From: Hugenholtzia roseola DSM 9546
Lineage (GTDB): Bacteria > Bacteroidota > Bacteroidia > Cytophagales > Bernardetiaceae
Assembly (NCBI RefSeq): GCF_000422585.1
Contig: NZ_AUGI01000044.1
Span: 1-60,157 of the forward strand
Length of the DNA stretch: 60,157 nt
Reading direction: 5' to 3'
Under the pieces are notes generated by a model. The model did no database searches. It was given only the letters and a program-made list of their open reading frames with translations, and was not told the origin of the DNA. The position numbers and the translations under genes are program-made. How positions within the stretch are numbered: position 1 is the first letter of the stretch; the number at the start of each line of letters is the position of its first letter. Shown piece by piece: positions 36,594 to 45,704 of this stretch.

Positions 36594-36711
36594 GCCTAAA
36601 ATCGCTTAGGATATTTTTTAGCTATAATAAAATTAGCTCTTTTTTTATTAGATTTTATGAACAGTTTGCTTCTTCGCATCTAAAAATACGATACAGAACA
36701 ATTCTTAAAAT

Positions 36712-37197
36712 TTAATCTTGTAAAAACATCAAATATAAAACACCGTTTTCATCTTGTTTCCAAACCTTAAAACGCCACACCTGCTTTTGCCCCCCTTGCA
36801 AGGGTGCGAAATCGAGCGTAAATACCTGTGTATCAGTCGCTTGTTGCCATCTGCCTGCCCATTCTGCCAAGCCGTCTGTGGGTGCGATGCGCTTTGCCTG
36901 CACCTCGCCATTTTGTGCCAAACGAAAACTCTCCCTGCCGCGTGAAGGCGGAAAATCATACCCTTCGGCACGAAAAGCCTGCGCCGCTCCTTCCTCTGTT
37001 TGCAAATCGTCTTCATGGGAACGTACCCAAGTGGTTTCGAGCAGTGAAGTCATCTTTGTATCTAATTCATTTTTTAAAACTTTTTTAGAATCCTCTTTTT
37101 CACTGTTTTTTTGCGCCTTGCAAGCAGGCAAAAAAAACAGTGAGCCTGCCAAAAGGCAGAAGCAAAAAATCCGCGCCGAAAACGAAAATAAGTGCAT
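36712..37197 (-). CDS. Hypothetical lipoprotein
   Basis: A 161-residue protein. A lipobox FFLPACKAQ follows a hydrophobic signal (Cys26). The mature part starts with a charged linker (QKNSEKEDSKKVLKNELDTK) and then has a compact predicted beta fold: TSLLETTWVRSHEDDL, TDGLAEWAGRWQQATDTQVFTLDF and VWRFKVWKQDENGVLYLMFL. No family recognised. It lies 45 bp left of the tRNA terminator. Confidence 0.75.
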   Translation of the reverse strand: MHLFSFSARIFCFCLLAGSLFFLPACKAQKNSEKEDSKKVLKNELDTKMTSLLETTWVRSHEDDLQTEEGAAQAFRAEGYDFPPSRGRESFRLAQNGEVQAKRIAPTDGLAEWAGRWQQATDTQVFTLDFAPLQGGQKQVWRFKVWKQDENGVLYLMFLQD

Positions 37198-37254
37198 TTT
37201 TGTTATTTTTTAGTGGGCAAAAAATCAAAGATAGGCATTTATAGGATACAAAAA

Positions 37255-37290
37255 AACCTTTTCCAAGTTTTTATACTTGAAAAAGGTTGT
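37255..37290 (-). terminator. Terminator of the tRNA unit
   Basis: AACCTTTTCCAAG (37255-37267) pairs with CTTGAAAAAGGTT (37276-37288). On the minus strand the stem ends in a T-run. Confidence 0.65.
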
Positions 37291-37354
37291 TTTGGTTTTT
37301 TATGATTTTCTCTATCTTACAGGTTATCTTATACACTATCTTGCAAGAAAAAAG

Positions 37355-37427
37355 AGCCCCCTGACGGACTCGAACCGCCGACCTACTGATTACAAATCAG
37401 TAGCTCTACCAACTGAGCTAAGGAGGC
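37355..37427 (-). tRNA. tRNA-Thr (anticodon TGT)
   Basis: A 73-nt cloverleaf on the minus strand. Acceptor GCCTCCT/AGGGGGC, D arm GCTCAGTTGGTAGAGC, anticodon stem ACTGA/TCAGT with loop TTTGTAA (anticodon TGT), T arm ending GGTTCGAGTCC. It reads threonine ACA/ACG codons. Confidence 0.95.
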
Positions 37428-37435
37428 TTATTTTG

Positions 37436-37509
<74 letters not shown>

Positions 37510-37816
37510 AAAAGGTTTTGCAAAGGTACGACTTTTTTTTAGAACTACAAATTTTTTCGCGCTTTTTTGTTTTATTTTCTCTTTTTTTTCGGAATTTATC
37601 CGATTTTTTCTAACTTTTTTTCTTTTTCCTTGTTTTTTTGGGAAGCAGTAAAAAGTAGCGCGATATTTGAGTCTTTAAGCATTGTCTTGCCTTCCGTCTG
37701 AATTGCGATGCAAAGGTAGGGCGTTTTTTTTTTCGTTCCAAATTTTTTTTGCGTTTTTTTTTGCGATTTAATTTATATCTTTGAAAGTCAAGAACATTCA
37801 ACCCAAAAAAAATCGT
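37510..37816. other. Intergenic region, T-rich and low complexity
   Basis: 307 bp. A TATCTTTG element (37776-37783) lies 33 bp before the ATG of the START-like gene, with a TTG at 37749 (24-bp spacer). The rest is T-rich with no gene. Confidence 0.4.
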
Positions 37817-38221
37817 ATGCCCAAGTACAAATTCTCTGCCGAATACGAAATTAAGGCTTCGCCGCGCATACTCTACCCCTACCTATCTACGCCACAAGGC
37901 TTGCAGGAGTGGTTTGCCGAGGAGGTGAAAATTTTGGACGGCAAAGACGGCAAAATTTTCGAAATCGTTTGGGACAACCAATCACACTACGCCAAAACGG
38001 TTTCGCAGCGCGTCAATCAATCGGTGCGCTATCAGTTTCAAAGTGAAACCGAATTGCCACGCCAAGAACAAGCCTATTTAGAATTTCGCCTTAGCTACAA
38101 CGAATTTACCGAATCTACCTTCCTTACTGTGGTTGATTATTCCGATATGGATAACGACGACTCACTCAAACAACTTTGGGCGGGACTTGTGGAAAATTTG
38201 CGCGATTGCGTAGGTGGGTGA
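37817..38221 (+). CDS. START-like domain protein (SRPBCC)
   Basis: A 134-residue protein from the ATG at 37817 (MPKYKFSAEYEIKASPRIL). It has an AHSA1/START-like fold: PRILYPYLSTPQGLQEWFAEEV, then FEIVWDNQSHYAKTVSQRVNQSVRYQF, LEFRLSYNEFTESTFLTVVDYSD and a long C-terminal helix, SLKQLWAGLVENLRDCVG. This small protein is conserved in Bacteroidota as a START-like domain protein and probably binds a lipid-like ligand or a partner protein. Function unknown. Confidence 0.88.
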   Translation: MPKYKFSAEYEIKASPRILYPYLSTPQGLQEWFAEEVKILDGKDGKIFEIVWDNQSHYAKTVSQRVNQSVRYQFQSETELPRQEQAYLEFRLSYNEFTESTFLTVVDYSDMDNDDSLKQLWAGLVENLRDCVGG

Positions 38222-38223
38222 GC

Positions 38224-38295
38224 CAAAAGGCAGCCCTTTTTTGTTGTCTTTCGCCTCTTATTTCAAGAAAAAACTTCGCCAAGGGCTGCCCTTTT
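38224..38295 (+). terminator. Long inverted repeat after the START-like gene
   Basis: CAAAAGGCAGCCCTT (38224-38238) pairs with AAGGGCTGCCCTTTTG (38281-38296) around a 42-nt loop. Probably a transcription-stop structure. Confidence 0.5.
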
Positions 38296-38355
38296 GAAGG
38301 TGCAAGCTATGAAAATGCAAAAAATCGCTTCAAGCCTCATCTTCGCCATAAACTG

Positions 38356-38397
38356 CGCCCCCAAGTCGCTAAAATTTGGGGCTTTGCTTTTTTTTTA
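38356..38397 (+). terminator. Hairpin with T-tract
   Basis: GCCCCCAA pairs with TTTGGGGC and is followed by T-rich sequence with nine Ts. It sits upstream of the cNMP-binding gene. Confidence 0.5.
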
Positions 38398-38455
38398 GCA
38401 TCTTTCAGGCGGCAAGTTCGCCTGCCCCTCTTTTATTTCCTATCCAAACTATTCT

Positions 38456-39859
38456 ATGAAATCTGAAAGACAAAATAAGATAAAAGCCCTACGCGGTACT
38501 TCGCTTTTTCAAGGCTTGCCTGAAAATGCCCTACAAGAAATTGCTACTAAGTCGAAAATTCGCCAGTTTTTTCCCAGTGAAACGATTGTTTGGCAGGGCA
38601 AACCAAGTGATAGTCTTTTTATTATCATCAATGGCATTGTAGTCGTTAAAAAAGTAATTAGTCAGGATAAGGAACAGATTTTTGCCTATCTGATGCCGGG
38701 CAATACCTTTGGCGAAGTGGGCATTTTGGAAAATCAGCCGCGCTCGGCTACCGTTGCCGCCCTTAGTGATGTAGATGTGCTGGTCATTCGCAGGGGCGAT
38801 TTTTTGGATATGTTGCAAAGCTACCCCAGCATTGCGATAGAGTTGGCAAAAATGTTGGGTAAATATTTAGTAGAATCAAACAGACGACAAAGTAGGGGAA
38901 ATAGAAATTCAAAAGTCATTCTTATTTTTAATCTCTGTGCCGATAGTGGCGGTACAACTTTGGGCAATGCCCTATGTAAGATTATTTACGAAAAAACAGA
39001 AATGCCTACTGTTTATGCCGAATATCCTACCCCCCAACAAATTATGGCAGACCTCAACATCAAACAAAGAGGCAATATCTACAAGCACAATACAGGCTAC
39101 GACATCTTACTTTCACAGCAGGACAATCTGCTGCCTGCCGCCGCGCGTACTACCCTACTTTTAGATTCGCTCTTGAACGATTACAACTATTTGGTCATTA
39201 ATTTACAAGGCAATGCACAAATTGATGAAAACATTGCCATGATGTTGGATTACGTCAATCAAATTTTAATTATTTTTCCTCCTTTGAGCGAAGATTGGCA
39301 TGAAAGTGAGCGATTGCAAAAGCAACTAAAAAAGTACGTGCGCTTAGACGAGGTTACCATTTTTACCTTAGTAAATAGAAGTAAGTCTGAATTTCAAGAT
39401 GTAAGTTTTGATAAAGATATTGACTTTGAAATTCCCTATTTCCCCAATCTCAACCTCATTGCAGCTTCCGAACAGCAAAATTTTAAGCTCCCCGAAGCCT
39501 TAGCAGAGCCACTCTCCAATATCTTCGACCGTTTAGAACGCACCAATCAAATCGGACTTTACATTCCCACGACCGTAGATGTGGATATGGAAGTGGATAC
39601 TTCGGAATATGTAGAAAAGACGCTTAACTTTTTAGCCGAACGCTTCGGCGGCGCAACCAGCACCGAAGCCAAAGGCGTTTGGAACAGCGAAGAAGTAGGT
39701 TTAGTGGGCGAGCGCGTTTATTTGGTCTATACCTATGCTACACGTAGCGATATGAACCGTTATTTAGATGAAATTGTAGATTATGTAAAAAATATGAAAG
39801 TAAAACTTTCGCAGGAAGCAATGGCTTTGGAGGTAAACAAAAAACTAACACTTATTTAA
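38456..39859 (+). CDS. Cyclic-nucleotide-binding domain fused to a degenerate ParA/CpaE-like domain
   Basis: A 467-residue protein. Residues 10-135 are a cNMP-binding domain (FQGLPENALQEIA, GIVVVKKV, PGNTFGEVGILENQPRSATVAAL). Residues 150-345 are MinD/ParA/CpaE-like (KVILIFNLCADSGGTTLGNALC, YNYLVINLQGNAQ, LIIFPPLSEDWHESERL), but the Walker A Lys is missing (GGTTLG instead of GKTT) and the Walker B Asp is Asn (VINLQG). The C-terminal 80 residues form another domain with GGATSTEAKGVW and RVYLVYTYATRSD. So it is probably a cNMP-gated protein that no longer hydrolyses ATP. The usual HTH of CRP-like regulators is absent. Confidence 0.75.
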   Translation: MKSERQNKIKALRGTSLFQGLPENALQEIATKSKIRQFFPSETIVWQGKPSDSLFIIINGIVVVKKVISQDKEQIFAYLMPGNTFGEVGILENQPRSATVAALSDVDVLVIRRGDFLDMLQSYPSIAIELAKMLGKYLVESNRRQSRGNRNSKVILIFNLCADSGGTTLGNALCKIIYEKTEMPTVYAEYPTPQQIMADLNIKQRGNIYKHNTGYDILLSQQDNLLPAAARTTLLLDSLLNDYNYLVINLQGNAQIDENIAMMLDYVNQILIIFPPLSEDWHESERLQKQLKKYVRLDEVTIFTLVNRSKSEFQDVSFDKDIDFEIPYFPNLNLIAASEQQNFKLPEALAEPLSNIFDRLERTNQIGLYIPTTVDVDMEVDTSEYVEKTLNFLAERFGGATSTEAKGVWNSEEVGLVGERVYLVYTYATRSDMNRYLDEIVDYVKNMKVKLSQEAMALEVNKKLTLI

Positions 39860-39872
39860 AAATTAGGAAATT

Positions 39873-40919
39873 TTATATCCAAACTTTTGTACCTTCTGAA
39901 CAGTTGGTACAGATGTCTATTTCCTTGCGCTTGGTAAAAAGTTGCCTTCTAAATGCTTGATAATCAGGGCTTTTCCATATATTTTTAAACCCACTTTCCC
40001 CAATCTTACCCAAAGTATAATGCGCATCTTTATCAAAACAACAAGGCACAACGCGCCCGTCGAAGGTAAGGACGCAGGAATGCCACATGCGCCAACAATG
40101 ATTAAATAGTTTGTTTTTAAAAGCAAATTTTCCATCTTTATCGCGCTTATATCGCGCCCAATCGGTTTTATCAGGTATAAAATCAGCGGCATTTTCATAG
40201 TCATAAATTTGTGCAGTTTTTATCACAACTTCATCTACGCCTAAATCGCGCCCCATTTTTTTGATAGCCGCTACCTCATGTTGGTTGTGTTTGAAAACAA
40301 TAAATTGTAACATAACGAAAGGCGTTCTGCTTTTATGTCGCAATTTCGCTTCTTTTAAATGCTGCAAACCTTGTTTTACTTTTTCCAAATTGCCGCCAAT
40401 TCTATATTTTTCATAGCTTTCTTGCGCTGCCCCATCAATCGAAACGATGACCCTATCCAAACCCGATAAAACGGTCTGCTCGGCAATCTGTGGCGAAAAA
40501 TAGTGTCCGTTGGTAGAAGTGGCGGTATAAATGCTTTTTTGATGTGCCATTTCTACCCATTTTAAAAAATCCTGATGCAAGTAAGGTTCGCCCTGAAAAT
40601 AGAAAATAAGGTAGGTGAGTGTATCGCTCACCTCGTCCAGAATTTGCTCGAAAAGCGAACTTTTAGCCTTGCCCGTCGGACGCGAAAAAGCTCGCAATCC
40701 GCTGGGACAGTGCGGACATTTGAGATTACAAGCCGTAGTAGGCTCGAAAGAAAGGCTAATAGGGTAGCCCCAAATCTCGCCTTTTTTATTCCATCGCGCC
40801 CGATAAAAACTAAGCAAAACTTTCGCCATATTCCAGACCTTTTTTCCGTTGAGTTTGGAAAAATAGCCCCAAGTATCTCTTATTTTGGCTATAAAAGTAC
40901 GCAAGTAAGTTTTTATCAT
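39873..40919 (-). CDS. Radical SAM/SPASM domain protein
   Basis: A 348-residue enzyme. The radical SAM cluster motif CNLKCPHCPSG (Cys64, Cys68, Cys71) follows GYPISLSFEPTTA. The core is about residues 55-230. The SPASM domain with auxiliary-cluster cysteines is at the C-terminus: HCWRMWHSCVLTFDGRVVPCCFDKDAHYTLGKIGE and IDICTNCSEG. Members modify peptides, proteins or small molecules. No linked peptide precursor gene is visible. It lies head-to-tail with murB (22-bp gap), so the two may be cotranscribed. Confidence 0.93.
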   Translation of the reverse strand: MIKTYLRTFIAKIRDTWGYFSKLNGKKVWNMAKVLLSFYRARWNKKGEIWGYPISLSFEPTTACNLKCPHCPSGLRAFSRPTGKAKSSLFEQILDEVSDTLTYLIFYFQGEPYLHQDFLKWVEMAHQKSIYTATSTNGHYFSPQIAEQTVLSGLDRVIVSIDGAAQESYEKYRIGGNLEKVKQGLQHLKEAKLRHKSRTPFVMLQFIVFKHNQHEVAAIKKMGRDLGVDEVVIKTAQIYDYENAADFIPDKTDWARYKRDKDGKFAFKNKLFNHCWRMWHSCVLTFDGRVVPCCFDKDAHYTLGKIGESGFKNIWKSPDYQAFRRQLFTKRKEIDICTNCSEGTKVWI

Positions 40920-40941
40920 ATTTAGGTGTTTTAGAATTTCG

Positions 40942-42000
40942 CTAAGTTAGTACGTTAATTTCAGGTTCTAACCAAATTTCAAATTTTTCAAAGACGGCTT
41001 TTTGGATTTGGGTAGCAAATTCCCAAATGTCCGCACCTTTTGCGCCCCCCCAATTCACTAAAATAAGAGCCTGTTTGGGATAAGTACCAACCTGCCCTAC
41101 GCGCTTGCCCTTCCAACCAGCCTGTTCGATGAGCCAACCTGCGGCAACTTTTCGACCGTTTTCAGTAGGATAGGAAACCAAGTCAGGAAATTTTTTGATT
41201 ATTTTTTGGAATACCTCTTGTGAAATTTCGGGATTTTTAAAAAAACTTCCGCCATTTCCAATTTCGGCAGGGTTTGGCAATTTGCTATTTCGTATGCGCA
41301 TAACTGCCTGACTAACGGCTTTTAAGGTAAGCGAATCAGGGTCAGATTGATTTTCTTTTTTTAATTCTTCCTGAATTGCACCATATTCCAAGCGGAAATT
41401 TGGCTTTTTATGGAGGCGAAAAACCACTGAAAGAATGAGATATTTTCCTTTCGCCTCTCTTTTAAAAATGCTATCACGATAGCCAAACTGACAATCTTGA
41501 TTAGAAAAACATTTTACTTTCTGACTTTCTATCTCAAAAGCCTCGACTTCTACCAACGTTTCTTTGATTTCCACGCCATACGCGCCAATATTTTGCAGCG
41601 GTGCAGCCCCCACAGTGCCATAAATGAGGGCTAAATTTTCGATGCCTGCCCAACCCTGCTCCACAGCAAACTCGACAAAATGATGCCAATTTTCGCCCGC
41701 TCCTACACGCACCAAGACAGAATCCTCGTCTTGTGTTAGGATTTCTTTTCCTAAAATGTTCATTTTAAGAAACAAATTAGGATATACCACAGTTTCGTTG
41801 GCTTGTGCTTTTTTTGCCAAAAGCAAATTACTGCCGCCGCCCAACACAACAAGGGGCAAAGTTGAATAAGCCGCCTCTTTCTGTGCAAAAAGCCAAAAAA
41901 GCTCCTCTTTGCGATTGATTTCTGCAAAATAGCGTGCCTTTGCCTCTATCTGAAAGGTATTGTAAGGCAAAAGAGAAACATTTTCTTGAATTTCTACCAT
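40942..42000 (-). CDS. murB: UDP-N-acetylenolpyruvoylglucosamine reductase
   Basis: A 352-residue flavoenzyme that reduces UDP-GlcNAc-enolpyruvate with NADPH to UDP-MurNAc in peptidoglycan synthesis. The FAD-binding region contains LPYNTFQIEAKARYFAEI and LVVLGGGSNLLLAK; ENLALIYGTVGAAPLQNIGAYGVEI is typical, as is the active-site Ser in GNGGSFFKNP. Type I MurB with the Tyr loop (DCQFGYRDSIFK), of about the length of the E. coli enzyme. Confidence 0.97.
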   Translation of the reverse strand: MVEIQENVSLLPYNTFQIEAKARYFAEINRKEELFWLFAQKEAAYSTLPLVVLGGGSNLLLAKKAQANETVVYPNLFLKMNILGKEILTQDEDSVLVRVGAGENWHHFVEFAVEQGWAGIENLALIYGTVGAAPLQNIGAYGVEIKETLVEVEAFEIESQKVKCFSNQDCQFGYRDSIFKREAKGKYLILSVVFRLHKKPNFRLEYGAIQEELKKENQSDPDSLTLKAVSQAVMRIRNSKLPNPAEIGNGGSFFKNPEISQEVFQKIIKKFPDLVSYPTENGRKVAAGWLIEQAGWKGKRVGQVGTYPKQALILVNWGGAKGADIWEFATQIQKAVFEKFEIWLEPEINVLT

Positions 42001-42081
42001 GTTCGTATTTTTTATACAAAAGATAATAAGATAATTTTTGTTTTATCTCACCACCTTTTAGTTTTTTTTAGTTTTCTCTTT

Positions 42082-43629
42082 TTATTTTTTTTCTCCGCCC
42101 TCTACAAGGGCTAAAATACTCTCGACGTATTCGCGTGTGTTGCTCAAACGCGGCACTTTATTTTGTCCGCCTACTTTTCCCTTGCTTTTGAGCCAATTAA
42201 AGAAGGTTTGGGCGGGCAGCACCTGCACTTTGGGCAGCACAAGGGCAAGGTCGGCAGTGCGCTTGGCATCATAGTCAGAGTTGATTTTTCGCAGGTGTTG
42301 GTCTAAATGATAAACAAATTTATCTAAATTATCGGGTTCTTTTTCAAATTCTACAAGCCACTGATGCCCTCCCTTTTGTGTTTGGGTAGCCTCTTCGAGG
42401 TGTTGGAAATAGACGGGCGCGGCAGTGTATTCTTTGAGTCGCGCACCTGTCTGGCGGCAGGCTTCGGCTAAGGCTTCGTCGGCATTTTCTACCACAATTT
42501 CCTCTCCGAAGGCGTTGATAAAATGCTTGGTTCTGCCTGTAATTCTGATGCGAAACGGAAAAAGATTTGTAAAACGAACCGTATCCCCAATTTTATACCG
42601 CCAAAGTCCGCCATTTGTAGAAATAACAACCGCGTAATTTTTATCCAACTCTACTTCGTCTAAGGTAAGGGTGCGCGGCTCTGCCTTGTCCCATTCCTCC
42701 ATAGGGATAAATTCATAAAACACGCCAGAATCTAATAGCAGTAATAAATCTGAACTATTAGTTTGGTCTTGCAAGGCAAAAAAACCTTCGGACGCATTAT
42801 AGACTTCCATATAATTCATCTGTGGCGAAGGAATTAGCTCCTGAAAAAAACTACGATACGGCTCGAAGGCTACCGCTCCATGGAAAAAACATTCCAAATT
42901 TTGCCAAACTTCTAAGATAGATTTTTTTCCTGTAATTTCTAATACTTTTTTTATTAAAAAAATTGTCCAAGTAGGAACGCCTTGTATGCTCGTAACATTT
43001 TCCTGCGCGACAGCTCTTGCCATGACCTCTATTTTTTCCTCCCACTGCTCCATAAGGGCGATTTCGAGGGTAGGGGTGCGCATGTATTCCGCCCAAATGG
43101 GCAAATTTTTCATAATCAAAGCCGACACATCACCACAATTTTTTTCGCCTGTTATTGGGTTAGGCTGCAAAGAACCGCCTACGGCTAATCCTTTCCCCGT
43201 AAAAAGTTTGCTTTCAGGATAGTTATTAGTATAAATAGCAAGCATATCTTTTCCTGCCTCATAGTGTGCATTTTCTAAGGATTCTTTTGTGATAGGAATG
43301 TACTTGCTTCGCGAATTGGTAGTACCCGAAGATTTGGCAAACCCAATTTGGGGCGTATGCCACAGCAAATTAGCCTCCCCCCTCAAACTGCGCTCAATGT
43401 AGGGGTAAAATTCCTCGTAAGTAACCAAAGGAACGCGCTTCTGAAACAACGCCAACGACATAGTGGGGGAAAACTCATATTTTTTACCGAAAACGGTATC
43501 ACGCGCTGCCCCTACCAAATACTGAAAAACGCGCTCCTGCGTTTCCAAAGGATAGCGCATAAAGTTTTCGATGCGTTGCAGGCGGCGCGTAAAGAGCTTC
43601 ATACCTAACCAGTTAACGATTTCTCTCAT
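42082..43629 (-). CDS. GH3-family (auxin-responsive promoter-like) acyl-acid-amido synthetase
   Basis: A 515-residue ANL-superfamily protein of the GH3 type. Motifs: FAKSSGTTNSRSKYIPIT (phosphate-binding), PNPITGEKNCGD, YMEVYNASEGFFALQDQ, VISTNGGLWRYKIGDTVRF and GRTKHFINAFGEEIVVENAD. Plant GH3 proteins adenylate an acid and couple it to an amino acid; bacterial members are widespread in Bacteroidota with unknown substrates. It is downstream of hisS, 205 bp away, with a terminator in between. Confidence 0.94.
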   Translation of the reverse strand: MREIVNWLGMKLFTRRLQRIENFMRYPLETQERVFQYLVGAARDTVFGKKYEFSPTMSLALFQKRVPLVTYEEFYPYIERSLRGEANLLWHTPQIGFAKSSGTTNSRSKYIPITKESLENAHYEAGKDMLAIYTNNYPESKLFTGKGLAVGGSLQPNPITGEKNCGDVSALIMKNLPIWAEYMRTPTLEIALMEQWEEKIEVMARAVAQENVTSIQGVPTWTIFLIKKVLEITGKKSILEVWQNLECFFHGAVAFEPYRSFFQELIPSPQMNYMEVYNASEGFFALQDQTNSSDLLLLLDSGVFYEFIPMEEWDKAEPRTLTLDEVELDKNYAVVISTNGGLWRYKIGDTVRFTNLFPFRIRITGRTKHFINAFGEEIVVENADEALAEACRQTGARLKEYTAAPVYFQHLEEATQTQKGGHQWLVEFEKEPDNLDKFVYHLDQHLRKINSDYDAKRTADLALVLPKVQVLPAQTFFNWLKSKGKVGGQNKVPRLSNTREYVESILALVEGGEKK

Positions 43630-43736
43630 AGTAGTTTGGATAGTATCAAAATAGGATTGCTATTTTTTACGCCCTACCAAAGAGGCGCAAGCGAAGGGCT
43701 TGAAGTCGCCGCTCATTTTTGGGTGCGCTAAGATAC

Positions 43737-43789
43737 AAAAAAACCGCAACATTGACAAGATGCCGAATTTTATCAATGATACGGTTTTG
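43737..43789 (-). terminator. Terminator of hisS
   Basis: On the minus strand, AAAACCGTATCATTGA pairs with TCAATGTTGCGGTTTTTT (two mismatches) and ends in a T-run. Confidence 0.6.
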
Positions 43790-43834
43790 AGTATATTTTT
43801 AATGCAAAATATAATTTTTTATTTTTATGATAGC

Positions 43835-45175
43835 TTAATTTGCCGTCAATTTTGCTATAATTTGCGCCACATCAAGCGTATGCTGTTCGCTCGCCTGCAT
43901 GTCTTTGAGGGTATAAACTTGATTTTGCATTTCGTTTTCGCCTATCAAAAGGGCGTAGCGGATTTGCCGTTTATTGACATAATCCAACTGCTTCTGAATT
44001 TTTTTGTTCTCGGTATAAAGTTCGGCTCTGATACCTGCCTCTCTCAATTTTCTAAGCAAAGGTATCGCAAAAAGACGTGCTTTTTCATCAAATCCTAAAA
44101 CCATTATTTGCGTACTTTCTATGGCTTCGGCAGGAAAAAGTTGTAATTCTTCCATAATGTCGTAAATGCGCTCCACGCCAAAAGAAATGCCCACGCCCGA
44201 ATACCCTTTCATACCGAAAATACCCGTTAGGTCGTCGTATCTGCCGCCGCCGCCGATACTGCCCATTTGCGCTTCCAAAGATTTGACCTCGAAGATGCAG
44301 CCCGTATAATAGCCCAAACCACGCGCTAAGGTTGCATCAAATTCTATTTTATTGGTTAGTTCAATTTCTTTTAGGGCAGTAAAAACGGTTTCTACCTCTG
44401 CCAGACCCTGTGCCGCCACGTCTATCCCTGCAAAGAAGTCTTGTAGGAAAGGCAAATCTTGGGCGTGTTCTATAAAATTTTGGATTTGCGCGATTCCCTC
44501 TGGTGTAATTTCGCGCTTTGCCAACTCCTTTTCTACGCCTTCCCAACCGATTTTGTCTAATTTGTCAATCGCTACGGTGATATCGACCATCTTATCAGGC
44601 TGCCCTACTTTTTGCGCCAACCCTTGTAAAACTTTGCGGCTATTTATTTTAACAACTACTTTCAGACCTAATTTTGCATAAATCTCATCTGCCATCTCTA
44701 AAAGTTCGGCTTCGTTGAGCAGCGAATCTGCACCCACGACATCAGCATCACACTGATAAAATTCACGATAACGCCCCTTCTGCGGTCTATCGGCACGCCA
44801 AACAGGTTGAATTTGATAGCGGCGAAAAGGAAAAGTTAGCTCGTTTTGGTGTGTTACAACATAACGCGCAAAGGGAACAGTTAAATCATATCGCAATCCC
44901 TTTTCTGAAATTTGCGTCGTAAAATGCTTGTAATCAGATAGTTCTGTTACTTTTTTGAGATAATCGCCCGAATTGAGGATTCGGAAAAGAAGCTGGTCGC
45001 CTTCCTCACCATATTTGCCCGAAAGGGTGCTAAGGTTTTCCATCGCTGGCGTTTCGATGGGCAAGTATCCGTATTTTTTAAAGACGGTCTTGATGGTTTC
45101 GAAAAGGTAATCGCGTTTGCTCACCTGTGCAGGTGAAAAGTCGCGTGTGCCACTTGGCGTAGAGGGTTTTTGCAT
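43835..45175 (-). CDS. hisS: Histidyl-tRNA synthetase
   Basis: A 446-residue class II synthetase from the ATG at 45175 (MQKPSTPSGTRDFSPAQVSK). Motif 2 is FRRYQIQPVWRADRPQKGRYREFYQCDADVVG; the histidine-binding motif RGLGYYTGCIFEV and motif 3 GVGISFGVERI are present; the C-terminal anticodon-binding domain starts near residue 350. The longer open frame to 45259 adds residues unlike the family. Upstream, between hisS and frr, lies the composite repeat at 45253-45632. Confidence 0.97.
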   Translation of the reverse strand: MQKPSTPSGTRDFSPAQVSKRDYLFETIKTVFKKYGYLPIETPAMENLSTLSGKYGEEGDQLLFRILNSGDYLKKVTELSDYKHFTTQISEKGLRYDLTVPFARYVVTHQNELTFPFRRYQIQPVWRADRPQKGRYREFYQCDADVVGADSLLNEAELLEMADEIYAKLGLKVVVKINSRKVLQGLAQKVGQPDKMVDITVAIDKLDKIGWEGVEKELAKREITPEGIAQIQNFIEHAQDLPFLQDFFAGIDVAAQGLAEVETVFTALKEIELTNKIEFDATLARGLGYYTGCIFEVKSLEAQMGSIGGGGRYDDLTGIFGMKGYSGVGISFGVERIYDIMEELQLFPAEAIESTQIMVLGFDEKARLFAIPLLRKLREAGIRAELYTENKKIQKQLDYVNKRQIRYALLIGENEMQNQVYTLKDMQASEQHTLDVAQIIAKLTAN

Positions 45176-45252
45176 ATTATTTTTATCGTAAAAACAACTT
45201 TTGACAGGTTTTTGGTCGTTTGTCGGATACAAACAACGGCGAAAAAGTCTTA

Positions 45253-45632
45253 AATGCACCCCACCCCAAACCCCTCCCCCAAAGGGAGGGGCTTCTATTC
45301 GGTATCATTTTTTTATGCGAGCATAAAAAAGTGATTTGGTTTTCAAACCCTCCCCATAGGGCAGTAATGTTAAGTTCTGTAAAAAAACTTGTTTGGTCAA
45401 ATTTGAAACGAAATAGAATTTGGACTAAACCCTAAGGGTCTTGAAGACCCTTAGGGTTTGGGGCATAGGACAAGGCATGCCTTATCCCTACATTTGCACC
45501 TGATTTTTAGAATTTAACATCACTGCCCCAAAGGGAGGGGCTTTTATGCGGTATCATTTTTTTGCATTTATGCAAAAAAATGATTTGTATTTCGAACCTT
45601 CCCATAATGGGGGGAGGGCAGGGTGGGGGTTC
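45253..45632. repeat. G/C-tract composite repeat with a nested miniature element
   Basis: Left end CACCCCACCCCAAACCCC and right end GGGCAGGGTGGGGGTTC are imperfect inverted copies. Two internal units read CCAAAGGGAGGGGCTT-TAT-CGGTATCATTTTTTT and continue into CAAAAAAATGAT-like inverted repeats, then a TTTC-AACCNTCCC tract. The miniature element (45361-45526) sits between the two units. Related copies occur at 53864-54088 and 60042 to the window end. Confidence 0.8.
45361..45526. repeat. Miniature inverted-repeat element, copy 2 (166 bp)
   Basis: Ends GCAGTAATGTTAAGTTCTG and TAGAATTTAACATCACTGC are inverted copies with two mismatches. The interior carries a strong hairpin, AACCCTAAGGGTC and GACCCTTAGGGTT, and GACAAGGCATGCCTTATCC. 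It is nested inside the composite repeat and splits it. No ORF. Confidence 0.85.
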
Positions 45633-45704
45633 AGCAGGTTTGCGCGAAGCACAAGACCCCGTTTTTTGACATTCTGACCGCTGTAACAACGCCATTTGAA
45701 GGGC

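Noticed and set aside
45360-45530. Riboswitch or attenuator in front of hisS
   Set aside because: The hairpins belong to the repeated element that occurs at many unrelated genes, and the interior is not histidine-codon-rich.
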